The notes below the pieces were generated by a model that saw only the letters and a list, made by a program, of their open reading frames with translations, had not been told where the DNA came from and did no database searches. 64,000 nt of DNA. Source: Streptomyces sp. TS71-3 (lineage in GTDB: Bacteria; Actinomycetota; Actinomycetes; Streptomycetales; Streptomycetaceae). This document shows, piece by piece, positions 16,410-25,164 of the stretch (position 1 is its first letter; every line of letters starts with the position of its first letter). The stretch lies in assembly GCF_018327685.1 (NCBI RefSeq), contig NZ_BNEL01000003.1, positions 2,666,001 to 2,730,000 on the forward strand, written 5' to 3'. A program made the position numbers and the translations under genes.

Positions 16410-16423
16410 CTGGCCGCGGCGCG

Positions 16424-16852
16424 TCAGGCGATCGAGAGGCGCACCTCTATGTTGCCGCGCGTGGCGTTGGAGTAGGGGCACACCTCGTGCGCCTTCTCCA
16501 CCAGCTCCTTGGCCGTGGCCTCCGGCACGTTCGGCAGGGAGACGGAGAGTTCCACGGTGAGGCCGTAGCCTCCGGAGGGGAGCTTGCCGAGGCCGACCTT
16601 GGCGGTCACCCTGGAGCCGGATATATCCGTCTTGTCGGCACGTGCGACGGCTCCCAGGGCGCTCTGGAAGCAGGCGCTGTAGCCGGCCGCGAAGAGCTGT
16701 TCGGGGTTGGTGCCCGCACCGCTGCCGCCCATCTCCCTGGGCGGGTTGACGATGACGTCGAGCTTGCCGTCGTCGCTGGCGACCCGGCCGTCGCGGCCGT
16801 TCTCCGCCGTGGCGACGGCGGTGTACAGGACGTCTACGGGCTGAATGGTCAT
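16424..16852 (-). CDS. OsmC/Ohr-family organic hydroperoxide reductase
   Basis: 142 residues. Two redox cysteines sit in the family positions: one in GYSACFQSAL, preceded by the catalytic glutamate of NPEQLFAAG, and one in VCPYSNATRGN. The length and the opening VLYTAVATAENGRDG fit Ohr. It reduces organic peroxides with thiol partners in the cytoplasm. ATG 16852 lies after GGAGGACTC on the minus strand. No OhrR regulator is adjacent, so control is not evident here. Confidence 0.92.
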   Translation of the reverse strand: MTIQPVDVLYTAVATAENGRDGRVASDDGKLDVIVNPPREMGGSGAGTNPEQLFAAGYSACFQSALGAVARADKTDISGSRVTAKVGLGKLPSGGYGLTVELSVSLPNVPEATAKELVEKAHEVCPYSNATRGNIEVRLSIA

Positions 16853-17046
16853 GAACGAGTCCTCCTGGTCCGTTGCACTACTCCGCGACCGCAACCGGGC
16901 ACGCCGGAAGCCGGGCCCCGCGGGCCCCGCCTCTGCGACCGTGCCCGGCCTTCCCGGAAGGATGCCTCGTCCGGACGTCTCCCGTTGCAGCCGCTCCTTC
17001 AACGTGCCAGCGGAGTGCTGGATTCCCGGCACGGACCCGCGGCCCT

Positions 17047-17391
17047 TCACCCCGGTGTCGCCGGCCCGGCCGGGCGGCACAGAGAGCGCGGGTCCCGCGC
17101 GGTCAGGAGGTTCTTCGGGTCCGTCGCGCGGGTCCGGGGCGCGGGCCCCGAGGGGGTGCACGGATCCGATGCCCGCGCCGAGGTGGGGGTCGCCGGCGCA
17201 GGGCGTCCGGAGCGGCCGGTGGCGGAGGAGGCCGTGGGGGAGGCGGCGTGCGAGCCGCCCGAGGCGCTGATCACGGGGCGGGGCCCCGCGTTCGCCGTCG
17301 GGGCGCCCGCACCGCTGCCGCATACCGACACCATGAGCAGTGTCAGGGCCGACACACCGAAGAACAGGGTGTGCTGGGTTGTCTTGGTCAT
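17047..17391 (-). CDS. Small putative exported protein, no recognised family
   Basis: 114 residues from ATG 17391. A hydrophobic stretch FFGVSALTLLMVSVCGSGAG near the N-terminus looks like a signal or anchor, with a lipobox-like VSVC that does not fit the rule well. The rest is Ser/Pro/Ala/Thr-rich and probably disordered. Ribosome site is weak (GGGA). It is divergent from the secreted amidase gene. It could be a chance frame in GC-rich DNA. Confidence 0.4.
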   Translation of the reverse strand: MTKTTQHTLFFGVSALTLLMVSVCGSGAGAPTANAGPRPVISASGGSHAASPTASSATGRSGRPAPATPTSARASDPCTPSGPAPRTRATDPKNLLTARDPRSLCRPAGPATPG

Positions 17392-17632
17392 CACGTTCCC
17401 AGGAGTCCAGGGCCGCCCGTTCCTGAGCGTCCCTCGTCTACTGGGACGGCCCCGTGCCCGGTCAGCGTTCACACCGGATTGCGCACGGTTCGGAACGGAT
17501 GTGTCCGCTTGCCGTGATGATCCGGGCCGGAGCACGTCCGCGGGATGGGAAGAGGCACCCGTGGTGGGGAAAGGAGCACCCGAGCGGGGCCGTCCGGATG
17601 CGGACCGTGACGGGCCGGGGCACGGTGGGGAC

Positions 17633-18376
17633 ATGTTGCCACGCAAGAGCCGGCACGGCGTCCTGGTGCTGTCCCTGTGCTTGCTGGCTGCCTGCGACGC
17701 CCCCCGCCCGCGACCGCGGCCCTTCCACATACCCGCGCCGGTGCCCCATGCGCTGCCCGCCCCGGCCTACGTGTCACGGCAGGCGTGGCACGCGGACGAC
17801 ACGCACGCCCGCACGCCACCCGTCTACACCGGGCCGGTCGAGATCGTCTTCGTCCACCACACCAACCAGCCCAACGGCTACGACTGCGTGCGCGACGTGC
17901 CCGCCATCCTGCGGTCCATAGAGGTCCACCACATCGACGACGAGGGCTGGGACGACATCGGCTACAACTTCGCCGTCGACCACTGCGGCACCATCTACGA
18001 GGGGCGTGCGGGAGGTGCCACCCAGCCGGTGCGCGGCGCGCACACCAGGGGGTTCAACGCCCACAGCGTCGGCATCGCCGCCATCGGCACGTTCGGCGCC
18101 GGGCAGCCGGTCCCCAGGCCGATGATCGAGGCCATCGCCGCGATCGCCGCCTGGAAGCTGCCCGAGAACGTGAGCCCCTTGGGCACCGTCCGGCTGGTCG
18201 CCAGCAGCAACGGCGGGCGGTACGCCAAGGGGGCCACGGTGGACCTGAACGTCATATCGGGGCACCGCGACGGGGACAGCACCGACTGCCCCGGACAGGC
18301 GCTCTACGACGCCCTGCCCGAGATTCGCGCCTACGCCGCCCAGCTCCGCCAGGACATCGACCGCCCCCCGCGGTGA
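17633..18376 (+). CDS. Secreted N-acetylmuramoyl-L-alanine amidase / PGRP-domain lipoprotein
   Basis: 247 residues from ATG 17633. A lipoprotein signal ends in LLAAC with C21. The Amidase_2/PGRP fold (about 45-240) shows VFVHHTNQ with zinc histidine H75 or H76, SVGIAAIGTF, and the second and third ligands in ISGHRD and DCPG. Such enzymes cleave the amide between muramic acid and the stem peptide. The longer open frame reaching far upstream antisense to the OsmC gene is not coding. A hairpin follows. Confidence 0.88.
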   Translation: MLPRKSRHGVLVLSLCLLAACDAPRPRPRPFHIPAPVPHALPAPAYVSRQAWHADDTHARTPPVYTGPVEIVFVHHTNQPNGYDCVRDVPAILRSIEVHHIDDEGWDDIGYNFAVDHCGTIYEGRAGGATQPVRGAHTRGFNAHSVGIAAIGTFGAGQPVPRPMIEAIAAIAAWKLPENVSPLGTVRLVASSNGGRYAKGATVDLNVISGHRDGDSTDCPGQALYDALPEIRAYAAQLRQDIDRPPR

Positions 18377-18445
18377 CCGGGCCCGGCCTCGCGCCCGGGA
18401 CGCGGCGTCCCGGAGCCCGGCACGCCGCCGCACCGCACGGCTCCT

Positions 18446-18471
18446 GCGCGCCCGGAGTGCTCCGGGCGCGC
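18446..18471. terminator. Bidirectional hairpin between amidase and anti-sigma genes
   Basis: GCGCGCCCGGAG (18446-18457) and CTCCGGGCGCGC (18460-18471) are perfect inverted repeats between the convergent genes. Confidence 0.65.
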
Positions 18472-18547
18472 CACGCGTGCCGTGCGCCTTCCGCTCGTAC
18501 CGGGCCCCGTGTTGCGCGACCCGGCCCCGCGTCCCGACGCCGCGGTG

Positions 18548-19276
18548 TCAGAGATCGACCGAGACGAACCGCTTCCCGGCGGTGTTCTCGACGACGACGG
18601 ACTTCACCTTGTCGGGGGAGACCGAGGCCGAGCCGTCCAGGTCGACGCCCTTGCCCTTGCCGCCGGGCCCCTCGGAGACCACCCAGTTGCCCGCCGTCTG
18701 GCGCTCGCCGTCGCTGGAGACGACCACCAGCTTGCAGTGCTCGCCCACCGGGACGCCGGTGACCGCGGCGTTCACCCGCACCCAGCCGGCGGCCGGGGTG
18801 ACGCGGACCGTCATGCCGGCGCTGGTGGCGGCATCCGTCGCCGAGCCCACCTTGATGCCGGTCGGCGCCGGGGACGGCAGCGGGGACGAGGTCGCGGGCG
18901 GCGGCCCACCGGCCTGCGGGTCGGAGGACGAGCCTGAGCCGGCGACGAGGTATCCGCCGAAGAAGACCACCACGGCCGACGCGGCGGCCGCCAGGCCCGT
19001 GGCAATTGAGCGTCGTCGCTGTGATGCCGATGACTCGGCACGCGCCTGCCGCAGCGTGCGCTGAAGCAGCATGTCCCCGTCCTCGACCGGACCCTCGAGG
19101 AACGCCTCGGGCGGTAGGGAACCGAGCACCGTCTCCGTCTCCTGCAACTCTTCCAGCTCCGTTCGGCATGCGTCGCACACGGCCGTGTGCTCCTCGACCT
19201 CCCGCCGTTCTTCGGGATCGAGGATGCCGAGGACGTATGCGCCGAGCAGTTCACCGTGCTGGTTCTGCGTGCTCAT
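18548..19276 (-). CDS. Membrane anti-sigma factor with zinc-finger domain (RskA-like)
   Basis: 242 residues. The N-terminal anti-sigma domain has the H-x3-C-x2-C motif in EEHTAVCDAC. One membrane helix (about 92-112, ATGLAAAASAVVVFFGGYLV) is followed by a Pro/Ser linker and an extracytoplasmic RskA-type domain. Its ATGA start overlaps the sigma factor stop, so the pair is made in fixed ratio. It is expected to hold the sigma factor inactive at the membrane until signal-driven proteolysis. Confidence 0.9.
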   Translation of the reverse strand: MSTQNQHGELLGAYVLGILDPEERREVEEHTAVCDACRTELEELQETETVLGSLPPEAFLEGPVEDGDMLLQRTLRQARAESSASQRRRSIATGLAAAASAVVVFFGGYLVAGSGSSSDPQAGGPPPATSSPLPSPAPTGIKVGSATDAATSAGMTVRVTPAAGWVRVNAAVTGVPVGEHCKLVVVSSDGERQTAGNWVVSEGPGGKGKGVDLDGSASVSPDKVKSVVVENTAGKRFVSVDL

Positions 19277-19833
19277 GCCGCCACCTCCTTGAGCCGGGCA
19301 GCGCCGCCGGACTTGCTCGTGTAGACCTTGCGCAGCGCCTTGAGCGCGTAGTGCGCCCGGGATTTGACCGTACCCTCCGGTATGCCGAGCCGCCCCGCGG
19401 TCTCCGGGACCGTGCGGCCCAGGTAGTAGATCTCCACGAGCACGTCGCGGTGCTCGGGCGAGAGCTTGTCGAGGGCGTCCATGAGGACCATGGACTCCAC
19501 CACCGAGTCCGCGTGGTCGCGCTGCACCGGTGGCGTGGACTCGGACTCCGCGACCTCGGTGGGGCGCGCCGCCTTGGCCCGGTACCGGTCCGTGACGATG
19601 TTGCGGGCCACGGTCATCAGCCAGCCGCGCACCGATCCGCGCGGATTGGAGATGACCTCCGGGTGCCGCCATGCTCTGATCAGCGTTTCCTGTACTACGT
19701 CCTCGGCCGCAGGACGGTCACCGGTCAACCGTGTCGTGTACGCGAGCAGGGCCTTGCCGTGCTCCGCGTACAACGCACGGATGAGCGTCTCGTGACTCGC
19801 GCTCTGCTGGGCGCGGGACCGACGTATCGCCAT
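19273..19833 (-). CDS. ECF-type RNA polymerase sigma factor
   Basis: 186 residues from ATG 19833; a longer frame to 19881 lacks a ribosome site. Region 2 (about 15-85) contains GDRPAAEDVVQETLIRAW and SVRGWLMTVARNIVTDRYR; region 4 (about 120-175) contains LSPEHRDVLVEIYYLGRTVPETA and GTVKSRAHYALKALR. It directs transcription of its own regulon, normally including its own gene. Co-encoded with its anti-sigma factor. Confidence 0.93.
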   Translation of the reverse strand: MAIRRSRAQQSASHETLIRALYAEHGKALLAYTTRLTGDRPAAEDVVQETLIRAWRHPEVISNPRGSVRGWLMTVARNIVTDRYRAKAARPTEVAESESTPPVQRDHADSVVESMVLMDALDKLSPEHRDVLVEIYYLGRTVPETAGRLGIPEGTVKSRAHYALKALRKVYTSKSGGAARLKEVAA

Positions 19834-19900
19834 CCACCCACTCCGTACTCCCGTTGCTCTGACCACAACACGGGGCAGCACAGGGGATCGTTCATGTGAC

Positions 19901-20902
19901 TCACGTCACTTTGCAATGGCGGCCGTCGTTCAGGCACGCCACGACCTCGGCCATCTGCTTGCCGGTCATGACGTTGACGAACGCGGCGTGGTCGGTGATC
20001 GGAGCGTGCTTCTGCTCCGGGAACGCGTCGAGGGCGATCGGCGCGCCCTCGGGCACGCGGTAGGCGATCACCAGCCGCAGCTGGGGCACCGGGAACGTGC
20101 CCGGGGGGCAGGCGCCGTCGGCGCGGGGGAAGGCGATGTGGCCGCGGTGGTCCTCGCTGTCGGTGTCGAGGCCGTTCCAGCAGCTGGGGAAGTCGAGGGT
20201 GCGCACGACCCGGCCGTCCGGGCACCTGGGGTACTGCGTGGTGACCCGGTCCGGGAACCCCGCGCACCCCCACTGCGCGTGGGCGAGGGCCGTCCCCGCG
20301 GTGGCGGCGGCCGGGTCCCCGGTGATGAACCGCAGGAACCGGGGCATGGCCACCACGTCACTGGCCCGGTTGCCGAGGTACTCCACCGTGACCGACGACG
20401 GGAGCAGGATCTCCCCGATGTTGCCGTGGTGCCCGCCGCCCCCTGCCATGGGGGAGGTGGGGCGGTCCTGGCGGCGCAGCACGGGCCAGTAGTACGTGGA
20501 CCTGTCACCGTCGTGGCAGGTGGTCCGCGCGGCGGCCAGCTGCGCGTCGGTCGAGAACGCGGTGGTCGAGAGGTTTCCCACGTAGTCGTGGGTGTGGTGG
20601 GCGCCGTTGTGTAGGCCCGGGGACTGCACCAGGTTGTCGGAGTTGCGGTGCAGGTCCTCGTTGCGGCCGCAGTCCTCGGTGAACGTTCCGGTGGAGGCGT
20701 CGGGCCCGGCGGCCGGCGGCGCCGAGCGCGGCACGTCGCGGATGTCGACGAAGTCCTTCGGGAACGGCCCCACGTCGGCGGCGCTGCCCACGTCGTGCCG
20801 GCCGCCGGCCGTCCAGACGAGGGAGAGTGCCACCACTACGGACACCACGGCGACGACGGACAACGAGATCGCTGCGTTCCCGAACCGGAACCGTCTTTTC
20901 AC
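19901..20902 (-). CDS. DUF1996 secreted protein
   Basis: 333 residues from GTG 20902. A membrane/signal helix AISLSVVAVVSVVVALSLVW lies near the N-terminus. The DUF1996 landmarks are present: NPSSWNGL-like PSCWNGLD, HRGHIAFPRADGACPPGTFPVPQL and HTHDYVGN. The family is common in actinobacteria and fungi, and its biochemical role is unknown. The start is uncertain: no clear ribosome site precedes this GTG, and GTG 21031 or other in-frame starts cannot be excluded. Confidence 0.82.
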   Translation of the reverse strand: MKRRFRFGNAAISLSVVAVVSVVVALSLVWTAGGRHDVGSAADVGPFPKDFVDIRDVPRSAPPAAGPDASTGTFTEDCGRNEDLHRNSDNLVQSPGLHNGAHHTHDYVGNLSTTAFSTDAQLAAARTTCHDGDRSTYYWPVLRRQDRPTSPMAGGGGHHGNIGEILLPSSVTVEYLGNRASDVVAMPRFLRFITGDPAAATAGTALAHAQWGCAGFPDRVTTQYPRCPDGRVVRTLDFPSCWNGLDTDSEDHRGHIAFPRADGACPPGTFPVPQLRLVIAYRVPEGAPIALDAFPEQKHAPITDHAAFVNVMTGKQMAEVVACLNDGRHCKVT

Positions 20903-21033
20903 GTACCACAGGGTGCCATATGTCCCCAAGCGCCCCACAGGCACCCGGCCGCTCTCCGGGACATGCGCGGGTGCCCGCGAAGGGCCCCGCCGGAGCCGTT
21001 GGTTACGTGCCTTTTCCTCTGATTTCGACACCG

Positions 21034-21918
21034 TTAGGTGCGGGGTGCCAACGGGGCCGGGGCAACGGGGCGGTTCGCTCCGTCCGCCTCGGGGGCGCCG
21101 GCGCGGGCGCGGGCCACCAGCCGCCCGCGCTCCGAGTCCGGGAAGCGGCCGAGCATGGCGCGCAGCTCGTCCGCTTCCACGTTGGCGCCGAACGGCTCGG
21201 TGGCCGGTTCGAAGCGCACTCCCTCGGCGAGCGGGCCGGCGACGACGGGGTCGAAGCCGAACGAGTCGACGAGGCGCCCCGCAGCGGCGAGGTCGGCGGG
21301 GTCGTCACCGGCGATGGCGATGGCCTTGCGGCCGGGCGTCCCGGCAGGGCGTGCCCCGTCCTCCAGGTCGTGGTACCCCATGTGGTTGAACGCCTTGACC
21401 ACGCGCGCCCCGGGCAGGAACGCCCGGACGGTCTCGCTGGACGAGGTGCGCGGGTCGGTGAGGTCGTCGCGCCTGCCGTCGACCTCCCACCAGTAGTTCA
21501 TGGCGTCGAGGACGAGCCGGCCGCGCAGCGCGCCGGCGGGGATGCTCCGGTACTTGCCGAGCGGGAGGGCGAGGACCACGATGTCCGCCCCGGCGGCTGC
21601 CTCGGCCGCGGTGACCGGGACGGCGCCGGGGGCGAGGACCTCGACGGTGAGCGCGATGCCCGCGGGGTCCCCGGAGCCGGCGATGAGCACCCGGTGCCCG
21701 CCCGCGAGGGCGAGCCGGGCGAGCACGGTGCCCACCTTGCCGGCGCCGAGGATGCCTACGGTGTGCAGGGCCGCGTCGTGTGCGGTGTCCTCCTGCGTGG
21801 TGTCCTCGGTCGTGGTGTCCTCTTGGGTGGTGTCCTCCTGCACGGTGTCCCCGTGCACGGTGTTCTCGTGCATGGTGTCCTCGTTCACGGTGTTCTTGGG
21901 CGTGGTCTCCGCGGTCAC
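21034..21918 (-). CDS. NADPH-dependent F420 reductase-like Rossmann protein with repetitive N-terminus
   Basis: 294 residues from GTG 21918. The Rossmann motif [20 protein letters not shown] begins at about residue 47, and [10 protein letters not shown] and [10 protein letters not shown] match the F420-dependent NADP reductase family. The first 45 residues are a Thr/Glu/Asp repeat (EDTTQ-like pentapeptides) encoded by a 15-base minisatellite, not part of the normal fold, so the biological start could be closer to the Rossmann motif. It lies 4 bases after the monooxygenase gene. The pairing suggests supply of reduced flavin or F420 to that enzyme. Confidence 0.82.
   Translation of the reverse strand: MTAETTPKNTVNEDTMHENTVHGDTVQEDTTQEDTTTEDTTQEDTAHDAALHTVGILGAGKVGTVLARLALAGGHRVLIAGSGDPAGIALTVEVLAPGAVPVTAAEAAAGADIVVLALPLGKYRSIPAGALRGRLVLDAMNYWWEVDGRRDDLTDPRTSSSETVRAFLPGARVVKAFNHMGYHDLEDGARPAGTPGRKAIAIAGDDPADLAAAGRLVDSFGFDPVVAGPLAEGVRFEPATEPFGANVEADELRAMLGRFPDSERGRLVARARAGAPEADGANRPVAPAPLAPRT
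21784..21918. repeat. 15-base minisatellite, nine copies, inside the reductase gene
   Basis: Nine consecutive 15-base units, most starting GGTGTCCTC on the plus strand, run from 21784 to 21918, with a degenerate tenth beyond. As 15 is a multiple of three, copy number can vary without breaking the frame, giving a pentapeptide repeat in the protein. Confidence 0.9.
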
Positions 21919-21922
21919 GGCG

Positions 21923-22954
21923 TCACCCCGCGAGGATGTCGCGGACCATGGGCAGCACCTTGGTGCCGATGAGCTCGACGGCCCGCAGGCGGGCACTGGC
22001 GGGCAGCGAACCCGAGGTGTAGATGAGGTCGAAGCGGCCGACTCCGAGCGCGTCGACGGTGCGGGCGATCTTCCGGGCCACCGTCTCGGGCGAGCCGATG
22101 TACATGGAGCCGTGCTCGATCTCGGCGTCGAACTCCTGGCGGCGGATCGGCGGCCAGCCCCGCAGCGCGCCGATGCGGTCGCGCAGCACGCGGTAGCGCG
22201 GCCAGAACAGCTCCCGGGCCTCCTCGTCCGTGTCGGCCACGAAGCCCGGCGAGTGCACCCCCACGGGGTGGGCCTCGGTGCCGAACTGCTCGGCGGCGCG
22301 GCGGTAGAGGTCGATGTAGGGGGCGAAGCGCTCGGGGGAGCCGCCGATGATGGCGAGCATCAGCGGGAAGCCGTAGCGGGCGGTGCGCACGACCGACTGC
22401 GGCGAGCCGCCCACGCCGACCCACGTGGTCAGGTGCCCGGAGTCGGTCTTGGGGAAGACGTCGGCGTCCTGAAGCGCCGCCCGTACCGTTCCGCTCCAGG
22501 TGACGGGCTTCTCCTTCAGCAGCTCGGCGAAGAGGGCGATCTTCTCCTCGAACAGCACCTCGTAATCGGCCAGGTCGTAGCCGAAGAGGGGGAACGACTC
22601 GGTGAACGAGCCGCGCCCGAGGATGACCTCGGCCCGGCCGTTCGACAGCGCGTCCACGGTCGCGAAGCGCTGGAACACGCGGACCGGATCGTCCGAGCTC
22701 AGCACGGTCACACCGGACGACAGGCGGATGCGGGAGGTGCGCGTGGCGATGCCGGCGAGCACCGTCTCCGGGGACGAGATCGCGTACTCGGGCCGATGGT
22801 GCTCGCCCAGGGCGATGGCGTCAATACCGGTCTCGTCCGCGAGCACGGCCTCGTCGAGGACCTGGCGGATCGCCGCCCCGTAGCCGAGAGGCGCGCCGGA
22901 GTCGTCCTCCGGCACGTCGCCGAACGTATCCAGTCCGAAGACCAGGTCAGACAT
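21923..22954 (-). CDS. Luciferase-like flavin/F420-dependent monooxygenase
   Basis: 343 residues. TIM-barrel LLM family with [18 protein letters not shown], the [26 protein letters not shown] run and [12 protein letters not shown], all typical of bacterial luciferase-like oxidoreductases. Uses reduced FMN or F420 to oxidise a small substrate that cannot be named from sequence. Divergent from a MarR regulator across a short gap with overlapping promoters, and followed by the reductase-like gene. Confidence 0.9.
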   Translation of the reverse strand: MSDLVFGLDTFGDVPEDDSGAPLGYGAAIRQVLDEAVLADETGIDAIALGEHHRPEYAISSPETVLAGIATRTSRIRLSSGVTVLSSDDPVRVFQRFATVDALSNGRAEVILGRGSFTESFPLFGYDLADYEVLFEEKIALFAELLKEKPVTWSGTVRAALQDADVFPKTDSGHLTTWVGVGGSPQSVVRTARYGFPLMLAIIGGSPERFAPYIDLYRRAAEQFGTEAHPVGVHSPGFVADTDEEARELFWPRYRVLRDRIGALRGWPPIRRQEFDAEIEHGSMYIGSPETVARKIARTVDALGVGRFDLIYTSGSLPASARLRAVELIGTKVLPMVRDILAG

Positions 22955-23037
22955 GGAAGGCCTCCTCCTCGACCGGTTCCCGCGCAGGCGGGCCGCCCCG
23001 CGGGCCCTTCGGGAGGTGCCGGGTCGAACCGATTTGG

Positions 23038-23091
23038 TTGACGTGTCAATCAGATGAGACCATTATGCAGTAGGAAGTTGAATCGTCAACT
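23038..23091. promoter_or_regulatory. Nested divergent promoters sharing one -10 box, with two MarR-type operators
   Basis: Rightward: TTGACG (23038-23043), 17 bases, CATTAT (23061-23066). Leftward: TTGACG (23089-23084), 17 bases, ATAATG (23066-23061). The same hexamer serves both strands. Inverted repeats TTGA-CGTG-TCAA (23038-23049) and AGTTGA-ATCG-TCAACT (23076-23091) cover the two -35 boxes, sharing TTGA-N4-TCAA. The MarR protein encoded to the right is the likely binder. Confidence 0.68.
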
Positions 23092-23101
23092 GTGAGGGGC
23101 G

Positions 23102-23584
23102 ATGGCGGACGACGGAGAGCGCCGGAGGGTGATGCCCACGGCGGAGGAACTGCGGGTCTGGCGGCTGTTCATCGAGACGGCGGAGGCGCTCCGCGCCGAG
23201 CTGACCTCGCGCATGCAGAGCGAGTCCGCGATGTCACCGGGGGACTACGCCGTGCTCCTCGCCCTGCACGACACGGACGGCCACCGGCTGCGCTCCTCCC
23301 GGCTGGCCGAGGTCATCGGCTGGGAGCGCAGCCGCCTCTCCCACCATCTGGGGCGGATGGAGCGCCGCGGACTGATCCTGCGCGAGGAGTGCGCCGCCGA
23401 CAGCCGCGGTGCCGAGGTCGTCATGACCGACGAGGGCGCCGCGGCGTTCCGCCGCGCGTCCCTGCCCCACCTGCGTGACGTCCGCCGGCTGTTCGTGGAC
23501 GCCCTCACCCCGGAGCAACTGGCGGAGGCGGAGGGAATCGCCAGGGCCCTGCGGAGTCGCGTCGATGCGGCACGGGGCTCCTGA
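23102..23584 (+). CDS. MarR-family transcriptional regulator
   Basis: 160 residues. Winged-helix core at about 50-120 with SSRLAEVIGWERSRLSHHLGRMERRGLI and the wing RGAEVVMTDEGAAAF. Start ATG 23102 has GAGGGG close upstream. It probably represses itself and the divergent monooxygenase gene through the TTGA-N4-TCAA sites and responds to a small, perhaps aromatic or oxidised, ligand. Confidence 0.92.
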   Translation: MADDGERRRVMPTAEELRVWRLFIETAEALRAELTSRMQSESAMSPGDYAVLLALHDTDGHRLRSSRLAEVIGWERSRLSHHLGRMERRGLILREECAADSRGAEVVMTDEGAAAFRRASLPHLRDVRRLFVDALTPEQLAEAEGIARALRSRVDAARGS

Positions 23585-23735
23585 TCAGGCGCGGGGAATC
23601 ACGCGCGGGGTCGACCGGCGGCCGGGTGCCGTGTACTGCTTGACGTGGCGAGCGGCGCGGGCGCGAGAGGTGCGGGGCGGCAGGCGCCGGGCGGGGCGGT
23701 GTGGCGCGGCTTCGGCCGGGGCGGGGAGGGCGGGC

Positions 23736-25029
23736 GTGTCGGCAGGGGAGCAGTTCGGGAGCGGGACGCAGCCGGCGGGCGTGCACGGCGGCTCTCCTCC
23801 CTCTCTGTGGGGCGACCCGAACTACCGGATCTTCCTGGCCGTCCAGACGCTGTCCGCCCTCGGGGACTCCTTCTCGCTCGTGGCGGTACCGCTGCTGGTG
23901 CTGCACAGCACGGGCTCGGTCGTCCAGATGGGCTTCGTCACGGGCCTCACCGGTGTCGCCTCCATCGTCACCGGGCTCTTCGCCGGAGTGGTCGCGGACC
24001 GCCTCGACCGCAAGCGGCTCCTCATGGCCGCCGACGGTGTGCGCTGCCTGCTCTACGCGCTCATTCCGGTGGTCTGGATGTTCTCGGCGCCGACCTGGCT
24101 GATCTACGCCGCGGTGCCGGTCGCCGGTGTCTTCTCCATGCTCTTCGAGGTCACCTATGTCACCGTGGTTCCGGCGCTCGTCCAGCCGGGCCAGATCACC
24201 AGGGCCAACGGCCACCTCTACGCCAGCTACGCCGTCGCCAGTGTCGCCGGACCCGCGCTCGCGGGCCTCGTCGCCTCCGCCGCGGGGCCGGCCACCGCCA
24301 TCGGCATCGACGCCGCCACCTTCGCCGTCTCCGCGCTCGGCGTCGGCTTCGTCAGGTTCGGCGGCTCGTCACGGCCGCCGGCAGCCGAGGCCGGACGCGG
24401 CGCGGTACGCCGGGAGTTCCTGGCCGGCGCCCGGTTCCTGTGGGCGCACCCCGTGCTCCGTCCGCTGAACCGTGCTGCTGTCGGTGCTGACCTTCGTCAC
24501 CTACGGGCTGACGGACCTCGTGATCTACCTTCTCAAGCACGACCTCGGCCGGCCGGACACGTCGGTCGGCTACGTGCTCACGGCCGGCACCGTCGGCACG
24601 TTCGTCGCCTCGGCCGTGGTCGCCCGGGTCCGCAGGCGCCTCGGCTTCGGGGCGGTCTGGGTCAGCGCGTTCTCGATCGCCGGGATCGCCGTCGCCGCGA
24701 TGGGGCTGTCCCGGAGCGTGCCGGTGATCGCCGTGCTGCTGACGGTCCATCTGGCGTGCACGGGCATCGCGGGCATCTGCTCGATGTCACTCCGCCAGGA
24801 GGTGACCCCCGGCCATCTGCTGGGCCGCGTCACGTCCTCGTTCTGGACCATCCACAAGGCCCTCGGACCGTTCGGCGCGGCCGCCGCCACCGCGGCCGCG
24901 GCCGGGTTCGGGGCGTTCGCCGTCTGCGTCGCCATCGGCGTCACAGCACTGGCCACCGCCCTCTCCGGGACGTTGACCGGCATCGTCCGGAGCGGCGCCG
25001 CGCAACGCCCGGCAGGGGAGACGCCGTGA
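23736..25029 (+). pseudogene. MFS exporter split by a one-base frameshift
   Basis: Read from GTG 23736, frame one encodes about 245 residues of an MFS protein of the EntS-like type: GDPNYRIFLAVQTLSALGDS, GLFAGVVADRLDRKRLL (the loop 2-3 motif) and several helices. At 24471 the frame breaks; from 24472 the next frame continues helix by helix to TGA 25029. Removing one C at 24471 gives a normal 430-residue transporter reading PLNVLLSVLTF across the joint. The break may be a true mutation or a sequencing error. Lies after the MarR gene in the same direction. Confidence 0.82.
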
Positions 25030-25164
25030 ACCCCGGTGCCCCGTCCGCCCCGCGGCTCACGGGTGTTCCCTCACTTCCCGCGGTGACGTCCACGTCCCGC
25101 CGTGACGCCCGCCGCGCGCACCACCCGGGCGCCGCGCGGGGGTTCCGCGCGGCTCCCGGGGCGG

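Larger units (their letters stand above)
15894..16423. other. 530-base regulatory gap upstream of the catabolic operon
   Basis: No convincing gene. It holds the predicted leftward promoter and operator, a second copy of the same palindrome about 290 bases further on, and the hairpin that ends the OsmC gene. Its base composition is visibly less GC-rich than the coding sequence, for example around 15951-16040 and 16095-16110. Confidence 0.7.

Noticed and set aside
16265..17632. N-terminal extension of the amidase in the same frame
   Set aside because: It runs antisense to the OsmC gene and lacks protein features; the lipoprotein signal at 17633 fixes the start.
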